Assembly (NCBI GenBank): GCA_902812455.1
Contig: CADDZH010000135.1
Coordinates: 1 to 10,451, forward strand
Length of the DNA stretch: 10,451 bases
DNA from: Chloroflexota bacterium
Lineage (GTDB): Bacteria; Chloroflexota; Ktedonobacteria; Ktedonobacterales; Ktedonobacteraceae
Reading direction: 5' to 3'
Part shown: positions 6,152 to 10,451 of the stretch, one piece after another
How the letters are laid out: each line of letters begins with the position of its first letter
How positions within the stretch are numbered: position 1 is the first letter of the stretch
Notes under the pieces: generated by a model
What the model was told of the DNA's origin: nothing
The model's database searches: none
The model's input: only the letters and a program-made list of their open reading frames with translations
Translations under genes and position numbers: made by a program

Positions 6152-7885
6152 TTAGCTGGTCTGCGCGTGCGCGTTGAACGGCTGCGGGTCACCGAGGCGA
6201 CCGTCAGCCCACGCTACGTAGAGCGTCTGCTGGGTGTAAGGAGCGCCTGCCGTGGCGATGATGTAGTTATCGGTGTAGTCGCCGAAGTTCGGAATAATAT
6301 CCGACGAGACAGCGTTCCAGTTGCTCGATACCGTCGTCACCTTCACATTGCGGCCAGGCGTGGAAGTCGCTTTTGGACTGACATGGATAGCAGCATAGAC
6401 ATCCGTAAGAGCGGTATTTGCTTTTGCTCGCTGGTAGAACGAGATGTTCAGGTCACCATCATCATCGACGTTGCGCAGGGCCGGCAGCATATGCCACCCG
6501 CCAGTAGCGGCGTTGATGCGTACTGGAGCACTCTGAACCATCGCCGGGAACGAAGACGTCTTGAAGCTCTGCAGCAGGATATCGCCCGCCGGGTGGAAGC
6601 GAGTATCGTTCCAGACAATGCTCACAGTCCCAAATCTATCGCTCACGGCGATACGCGGGAAATCGTTCATCGGGAAGCGGTTGTAGCCAGGGATGAAGGC
6701 GGCATCCATCGAATTGACAAAGACGGCCGCCAGCGGGTATGTGTCCTCCCCGGTGCATCCAGGATTGGCGGGGAAGGTGGCTGCCGGCTGGGTGCATGAG
6801 CCAGCCACTTTATTAACGCGGTTCTGCACGGGATCAGTCGCGCAGGTGCCAAAGCTGGTCAGGTTCGTAGCCCAGTTGTGCTCGTAGGCGATGTAGACAT
6901 CGCCGGTTTTCACATCGGCGGCCGGGTAGGCGCCCTCGTTCTCACACCCATTGCTGGAAGCAACATAGAGTGGGCCACTGCAATCAGTTTCGCTGGTGAG
7001 GCCCGGATCCGCAGCGATGTTGCATTCCCACAGCGTGATATCGTCGCCGGTGGGCCCGGTGAAGTCTGTAAACGCTACGTACAGGACGCCATGTTTAGGA
7101 TCGATCGACATGAAGTCTTTGTCTTCGAAGTTAAAGCCGCCGGGGTTATCTGCCAGGGTCACAGGTGTTGGGTTGCAACTGATGCTGCTGCCAGCTACTT
7201 TGCAGGCAGTCACAGCAACACACAGGGAGAACCCGCCGCACGTCTCTACCGTGCTTGAGGTGGAGAACAGGCTGCTCTGGTAGAAGTAAGTTGTCCCAGC
7301 ATGGTGCCAGACCTCGACGCTGGGATCACCAAACCATGAAGAATCGGCACAGAAGGTATTAGGTAAGCCACCCATGTCGGTAAAGGACTTGCCACCATTG
7401 CTCGAGAAGCCCCAGCCGCTCAACTGGTCCTTGTACATAGGCGAGCATGCCGGAGAGAAGAAGCCGGTGGCGTCATTCCACTGCTCGACGACGTCCGAAC
7501 CAATAGCAGCAACTGATTCTTCCGACTGCCCATGGACTTCTGTGCCGTTGGGCGTGATATCCTCCTGGGGATTGGCAGCATCGACGTTTGATCCGTACGA
7601 ACCGGAAGTGGTGGTGGTGTTTTTTGTGAGAGCGAATCCACCACCATTGCCACTTTGCTGCGGGCCAAAGCAGTACATCTGGGCTCCTGAGGAGACCTCA
7701 ATGGTCTTGTTGCTAACTTTGGCACATATTGGATTCGAGCTACCTGCCGCATTCGTTTTTGGCCCTGCGGCATGCGTATTTGTTGCCTGTCCACGAACTA
7801 CAACAGCGGCTCCAAGAACACCGGCAACAAGGAGAAGAGCGACCAGCACAAAGACAATGCTCTTGCGATTAAAAAATTGACTCAT
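6152..7885 (-). CDS. Exported Asp-box (BNR-like) beta-propeller protein, paralog 1
   Basis: A 577-residue protein of unknown function. I place the start at ATG 7885: AAGGAA lies 12 nt upstream, the arrangement is shared with the paralog, and protein similarity begins exactly there; a start at 7978 would add an unsupported basic extension. Residues 9-30 form a signal peptide or anchor (VFVLVALLLVAGVLGAAVVV). A low-complexity linker runs to about residue 100. WGFSSNGGKSFTD (158-170) is an Asp-box/BNR signature of sialidase-like propellers. Blade-like strands recur: GVLYVAFTDF (266-275), GDVYIAYEHNW (328-338), VSIVWNDTR (421-429), DLNISFYQR (478-486), QTLYVAWADGR (553-563). Acidic clusters EDKDFMSIDP (254-263) and VDDDGD (473-478) could bind metal. 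Fourteen cysteines, all before residue 378, suggest disulfides. The sialidase arginine triad could not be identified, so no enzyme activity is claimed. Confidence 0.85.
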   Translation of the reverse strand: MSQFFNRKSIVFVLVALLLVAGVLGAAVVVRGQATNTHAAGPKTNAAGSSNPICAKVSNKTIEVSSGAQMYCFGPQQSGNGGGFALTKNTTTTSGSYGSNVDAANPQEDITPNGTEVHGQSEESVAAIGSDVVEQWNDATGFFSPACSPMYKDQLSGWGFSSNGGKSFTDMGGLPNTFCADSSWFGDPSVEVWHHAGTTYFYQSSLFSTSSTVETCGGFSLCVAVTACKVAGSSISCNPTPVTLADNPGGFNFEDKDFMSIDPKHGVLYVAFTDFTGPTGDDITLWECNIAADPGLTSETDCSGPLYVASSNGCENEGAYPAADVKTGDVYIAYEHNWATNLTSFGTCATDPVQNRVNKVAGSCTQPAATFPANPGCTGEDTYPLAAVFVNSMDAAFIPGYNRFPMNDFPRIAVSDRFGTVSIVWNDTRFHPAGDILLQSFKTSSFPAMVQSAPVRINAATGGWHMLPALRNVDDDGDLNISFYQRAKANTALTDVYAAIHVSPKATSTPGRNVKVTTVSSNWNAVSSDIIPNFGDYTDNYIIATAGAPYTQQTLYVAWADGRLGDPQPFNAHAQTS

Positions 7886-7897
7886 GCTAACAAACTT

Positions 7898-7903
7898 TTC
7901 CTT
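7898..7903 (-). promoter_or_regulatory. Ribosome binding site of paralog 1
   Basis: On the minus strand AAGGAA lies 12 nt before ATG 7885. The paralog has AAGGAG at the same distance, and the intervening 12 nt are nearly identical, ending GTTTGTTAG(C/T). This conservation fixes the start in both genes. Confidence 0.65.
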
Positions 7904-7913
7904 ACTAAAGATT

Positions 7914-8009
7914 AGATACTCTTTGCTTCTGTGTTTCTTCCGGGTTACCTGCCCACGTTTCATCGCATTTGCATCCATCGATATTCAGCAGAAGATGACA
8001 TAACAGCAG
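7914..8009 (-). promoter_or_regulatory. Conserved leader of paralog 1
   Basis: The block matches 9945-10029 apart from an extra ten or so bases. On the minus strand it holds CTGCTGTTATGT, a CGATGGATGCAAATGCGATG core with a spaced CGATG repeat, and GGCAGGTAAC. No good -35/-10 pair lies within it, so it may be an untranslated leader or an activator-dependent promoter. Confidence 0.5.
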
Positions 8010-8165
8010 CCAATGGGGGAGAGATGAGCGACCATCAAAGCCCTTCCTGCATCCAGGAATATAGGAAGAGGGAAGGGCGACCACAAGGGACTTTGCTGGC
8101 GAATGATATTGGAAATGGAATGACTCTGCCCTGCAGGGTCAAGCCCTACCCTGAGGTATCCCTGA

Positions 8166-8195
8166 CCAGACCAGCATGTAGGAATGCCGGCCTGG
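8166..8195 (-). terminator. Terminator-like hairpin after paralog 2
   Basis: On the minus strand CCAGGCCGGCAT (8195-8184), a 6-nt loop and ATGCTGGTCTGG (8177-8166) form a 12-bp stem with two G-U pairs. It is homologous to the hairpin at 6101-6129. No T-tract follows, so it may protect the 3' end or attenuate transcription into paralog 1 rather than stop it. Confidence 0.5.
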
Positions 8196-8220
8196 ATCAG
8201 GTTCCAAGTGGCTGGCCAGG

Positions 8221-9915
8221 TTAGGTGGTATGTGCGCTAGAATAGAAGGGTTGCGGGTCGCCAAGGCGGCCATCGGCCCACGCCACAGAGAGCGTCTGCC
8301 CGGTGAAAGGCTGCGACGGTGTGGCATTGACGTAGCTGTCCGTGTAGTCGCCGAAGTTCGGGATGATGTCCGACGAAACCGCGGTCCAGTCGCTCGCTAC
8401 TGTCGTCACCTTCACGTTGCTCGCCGGTGTCTTCGTGGCGAGAGGACTGACATCGATAGCAGCATAGACATCGGTGAGAGAGGTGTTCGCTTTTGCCCGC
8501 TGGTAGAACGTGATCTGCAGGTCACCATCGTCATCGGCGTTGCGCAGGGCTGGCAGGAAGTGCAGGCCACCGTTCGCTAACGTATTGATGCGCACCGGTA
8601 CAGTCTGCACTGGAGTCGGGAACAAGCTGTTGAGATCGAAGCTCTGCATCAGGATATCACCGAGTGGATGGTAGCGTGTATCGTTCCAGACAATAGTTAC
8701 TGTGCTGGCCGGATCGCTTACCGCGATGCGCGGGAAGTCATTCGCCGGGAAGCGGTTGTAGCCAGAGATGAACGCGGCATCCAGCGAGTTGACATTGACT
8801 GCTGCCTGCGGGTATGTGTCCTCCCCGGTGCATCCAGGATTGGCGGGGAAGGTGGCTGCCGGCTGGGTGCAGGGGCTGCCGATGTAATTGATGCGGTTCT
8901 GCACGGGATCAGTCGCGCAGGTGCCAAAGCTGGTAATGTTAGTAGCCCAGTTGTGCTCATAGGCAATATAGACATCGCCGGTGGCAACATCGGCGGCCGG
9001 GTAGGCGCCCTCGTTCTCACACCCATTGCTGGAAGCGACATAGAGTGGGCCACTGCAGCTTGTCTCGTGCAGGAGGCCCGGATCCGAAGCGATGTTGCAC
9101 TCCCACAGCGTGATATCGTCGCCGGTGGGCCCGGTGAAGTCTGTAAACGCTACGTACAGGACGCCGCGGAGAGGATCGATCGACATGAAGTCTTTGTCTT
9201 CGAAGTTAAAGCCGCCGGGATGGTCTGCCAGGGTCACAGGTACTGGATTGCAAGTGATGCTGCTGCCGCTGACTTTGCACGCAGTCACGGCGACACACAG
9301 GGAGAACCCGCCGCATGTCTCTACCGTGCTTGAGGTGGAGAACAAGCCGCTCTGATAGAAGTAGGTTATCCCACCAGGTGACCAGGTCTCGATGCTGGGA
9401 TCACCAAACCATGTAGAGGTGGCACAGAAGGCATTGGGCAAGCCACCCTCGTCGGTGAAGGACTTACCACCATTGCTCGAGAAGCCCCAGCCGCTCAACT
9501 GGTCCTTGAATCCGGCCGAGCACGGTGGAGAGAAGAAGCCGGTGGCATCGTTCCAGCCCTCAACTACATATGGGCCGTTACCAGCAACAGATTCTTCTGA
9601 CTGTCCATAGGCCTGTGTGCCGTTGGGCGTGATGTCCTCCTGGGGATTGGCGGCGTCGACGTTCGAGCTAAAGGTGTTCTTCTTAATTCTGACACCACTA
9701 GGGCCATTTTGCTGCCGGCCGTAGCAGTACATCTGAGCTCCTGAGGAGACCTGATAGCCATGGTTGTTGAGGAGAGTGGCGCACTCGGTCGAACCGGAGG
9801 CACGCGCTTTTGGTGCCTGCCCACGGACTACAACAGCGGCGCCGAGAAAACCGCCAACGAGGAGAAGAGCCATCAGCGCAAAGACAATGCTCTTGCGATT
9901 AAAAAATCGACTCAT
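8221..9915 (-). CDS. Exported Asp-box (BNR-like) beta-propeller protein, paralog 2
   Basis: A 564-residue protein. The start is ATG 9915, with AAGGAG 12 nt upstream. An in-frame ATG four codons earlier (9927) abuts the Shine-Dalgarno sequence and is not conserved in the paralog, and a start at 10164 would add 83 residues with no match. Residues 9-30 are the signal/anchor segment (VFALMALLLVGGFLGAAVVV). The Asp-box WGFSSNGGKSFTD is at 143-155, EDKDFMSIDP at 239-248 and ADDDGD at 460-465. Blade-like strands match paralog 1 closely. All 14 cysteines are shared, with a constant offset of 15 residues from Cys132 onward. The linker at 35-90 is 15 residues shorter overall and diverged. As first gene of the minus-strand cluster it is nearest the candidate promoter at 10225-10253. 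Function is unknown; binding or hydrolysis of an extracellular glycan or polymer is an inference from the fold. Confidence 0.85.
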   Translation of the reverse strand: MSRFFNRKSIVFALMALLLVGGFLGAAVVVRGQAPKARASGSTECATLLNNHGYQVSSGAQMYCYGRQQNGPSGVRIKKNTFSSNVDAANPQEDITPNGTQAYGQSEESVAGNGPYVVEGWNDATGFFSPPCSAGFKDQLSGWGFSSNGGKSFTDEGGLPNAFCATSTWFGDPSIETWSPGGITYFYQSGLFSTSSTVETCGGFSLCVAVTACKVSGSSITCNPVPVTLADHPGGFNFEDKDFMSIDPLRGVLYVAFTDFTGPTGDDITLWECNIASDPGLLHETSCSGPLYVASSNGCENEGAYPAADVATGDVYIAYEHNWATNITSFGTCATDPVQNRINYIGSPCTQPAATFPANPGCTGEDTYPQAAVNVNSLDAAFISGYNRFPANDFPRIAVSDPASTVTIVWNDTRYHPLGDILMQSFDLNSLFPTPVQTVPVRINTLANGGLHFLPALRNADDDGDLQITFYQRAKANTSLTDVYAAIDVSPLATKTPASNVKVTTVASDWTAVSSDIIPNFGDYTDSYVNATPSQPFTGQTLSVAWADGRLGDPQPFYSSAHTT

Positions 9916-9927
9916 ACTAACAAACAT

Positions 9928-9933
9928 CTCCTT
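9928..9933 (-). promoter_or_regulatory. Ribosome binding site of paralog 2
   Basis: AAGGAG on the minus strand, 12 nt before ATG 9915. It is a near-consensus Shine-Dalgarno sequence, though the spacing is longer than usual. Confidence 0.65.
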
Positions 9934-9944
9934 ATTTAAAGTAG

Positions 9945-10029
9945 AGATACTCTTTTCTCCTGTGTTACCTGCCTCTGTTTCATCGCATTTGCATTCATCG
10001 ATACTCAGCAGAAGACAACATAACAGCAG
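9945..10029 (-). promoter_or_regulatory. Conserved leader of paralog 2
   Basis: This is the partner of the block at 7914-8009. The best conserved part, 9978-10013, carries CGATGAATGCAAATGCGATG on the minus strand, with CGATG repeated 15 nt apart. If the promoter at 10225-10253 is used, the block lies inside the 5' untranslated region. Confidence 0.5.
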
Positions 10030-10062
10030 AAGATTTTGCCAATAAACAGTAAGCCAGGGATA

Positions 10063-10084
10063 CACCGGCATCCCCCTGCCGGTG
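10063..10084. other. Perfect 8-bp hairpin in the leader of paralog 2
   Basis: CACCGGCA (10063-10070), a 6-nt loop and TGCCGGTG (10077-10084). No T-tract follows on the minus strand. It shares an ACCGGCA stem core with the hairpin at 6101-6129, so both may belong to one hairpin family. It is not present in the leader of paralog 1. Confidence 0.6.
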
Positions 10085-10224
10085 GAGCAGTTGCCTTTCC
10101 TCATCCTATCCACAAGGTTCCCGCCAGCATAGAACCGTTTGTAGAACCAGGTAGGCACCTGCAAGTTAGAGAAACGAGCTTGCCAGGAGTTTCCTAAGCA
10201 GAACCTTACTCACTCCTGTAACCA

Positions 10225-10253
10225 AAGTTACTGTACAGCAATGTATTTGTCAA
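10225..10253 (-). promoter_or_regulatory. Candidate promoter for the propeller cluster
   Basis: On the minus strand a perfect -35 TTGACA (10253-10248) is followed after 17 bp by TAACTT (10230-10225), a weak -10. Transcription would start near 10218, about 300 nt before ATG 9915, giving a long leader that contains the hairpin and the conserved block. Confidence 0.35.
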
Positions 10254-10403
10254 GTACGAATTTATAAAAACTTTTCTATAACATTGATATTTTTTATTAT
10301 ACAGTGAAACACTATGATACAATTCTGGACACCCATATGGGGGAGATTGCAGATAAGAGGCCGATTTCTTTACCAACTCTCTACTCATCCACAACTTTTT
10401 CTT

Positions 10404-10451
10404 AACCGGAGACAGGCAGGCGGGCGACCATAAAGGCCCACCCTACCACCC
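10404..10451. repeat. Repeat-like GC-rich tail at the window edge
   Basis: After TTCTTAACCG, which also occurs at 1700-1709, comes GAGACAGGCAGGCGGGCGACC and a C-rich run. The order resembles 1700-1740 (TTCTTAACCG, then GGACAGGCACAAG and GCCCACC) and the arms at 4487-4888. It is cut by the window end, so only tentative membership of the same repeat family is claimed. Confidence 0.35.

Larger units (their letters stand above)
6101..8009 (-). repeat. Tandem duplication unit 1 (hairpin, gene, leader)
   Basis: This segment is homologous across its whole length to 8166-10029 in the same orientation, about 2.0-2.1 kb away. It includes the 3' hairpin, the coding region and about 100 bp upstream of the gene. 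Differences include short indels in the N-terminal linker and about 10 extra bases in the leader (near 7933-7942). Confidence 0.9.
7886..8220. other. Intergenic region between the two paralogs
   Basis: These 335 bases hold the leader of paralog 1 (7886-8009), then about 150 bp of unique sequence, then the 3' hairpin of paralog 2 (8166-8195). The unique part contains TTCCTG/CAGGAA pairing near 8044-8059, the palindrome CCCTGCAGGG (8129-8138) and a CAGGGT/ACCCTG stem (8134-8139, 8148-8153). I see no gene and no clear -35/-10 pair. Confidence 0.65.
8166..10029 (-). repeat. Tandem duplication unit 2 (hairpin, gene, leader)
   Basis: This is the partner of 6101-8009. Some stretches are identical at every base: 8808-8871 with 6733-6796 (64 bp), 9101-9165 with 7026-7090 (65 bp) and 9172-9219 with 7097-7144 (48 bp). 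Other stretches differ at roughly one base in five. Confidence 0.9.
9916..10451. other. Non-coding region upstream of the propeller cluster
   Basis: No credible gene lies in these 536 bases; a 62-codon minus-strand frame at 10206-10394 starts at TTG, lacks a ribosome site and runs through an AT-rich tract. From left to right the region holds the paralog 2 leader, a perfect hairpin, a candidate minus-strand promoter, an AT-rich stretch (about 10240-10325) containing a minus-strand TGTATAATA that could be another -10, and a GC-rich tail resembling the intergenic repeats. Confidence 0.65.

Noticed and set aside
7886..7978. Upstream extension of paralog 1 to a start at 7978
   Set aside because: The 31 extra residues are basic and unmatched in the paralog's upstream frame as a domain, while the ribosome site and the signal peptide both point to ATG 7885.
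6167..9333. Long plus-strand open frames opposite the two paralogs (for example 6167-6799 and 8668-9333)
   Set aside because: They are mirror frames of well-supported minus-strand genes. Their resemblance to each other follows from the duplication, and they show no domain motif.
6152..9915. Sialidase (neuraminidase) activity for the Asp-box paralogs
   Set aside because: Only one clear Asp-box is visible per protein and the catalytic arginine triad, Tyr and Asp could not be placed, so only the fold type is proposed.
9916..10164. Upstream extension of paralog 2 to a TTG start at 10164, giving a second hydrophobic stretch
   Set aside because: The start lacks a ribosome site, the extension covers the hairpin and conserved leader, and the real export signal begins at ATG 9915.
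10206..10394. 62-codon minus-strand open frame in the AT-rich region
   Set aside because: It starts at TTG, has no Shine-Dalgarno sequence, no recognisable motif and overlaps the likely promoter.

Overview
This is a bacterial chromosomal window of moderately high GC. I infer a soil-type Chloroflexota, perhaps Ktedonobacteria-like, from the secreted beta-propeller proteins, the single-membrane style N-terminal export signals and the GC-rich intergenic repeats. No marker gene settles this. I saw no rRNA, tRNA, CRISPR array, transposase or phage gene.

Layout. (1) 1-1493, minus strand: a 3'-truncated type I phosphodiesterase/nucleotide pyrophosphatase-family metalloenzyme. (2) 1494-1981: a divergent intergenic region with a row of stem-loops and a sigma70-like promoter facing right. 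(3) 1982-4425, plus strand: a probable two-gene operon of a GT4 glycosyltransferase and a membrane-anchored clan GH-A-like glycoside hydrolase. (4) 4426-4961: a convergent intergenic region with three copies, plus a decayed half copy, of a ~55-bp element with conserved arms and variable centres. (5) 4962-9915, minus strand: three genes for exported beta-propeller proteins. They are two tandem paralogs with Asp-box (BNR) signatures (8221-9915 and 6152-7885) followed by a virginiamycin-B-lyase-like propeller (4962-6065). (6) 9916-10451: a non-coding region with a leader, a hairpin, a candidate promoter and an AT-rich tract.

How the genes may work together. The left half looks like surface or extracellular polysaccharide metabolism: a cytoplasmic sugar transferase, an exported glycosidase and a phosphatase/phosphodiesterase. 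The right half is an extracellular protein cluster that grew by tandem duplication of a ~1.9-kb unit comprising leader, gene and terminator-like hairpin. The substrate of the three exported propellers cannot be read from the sequence, and their grouping is the most interesting feature here.

The most specific observations are: the duplication with patchwork identity and a terminator hairpin kept paired by G-U substitutions; all 14 cysteines conserved between the paralogs; the variable-centre intergenic repeat; a perfect 11-bp inverted repeat inside the glycosyltransferase gene; and corrected starts for three genes.
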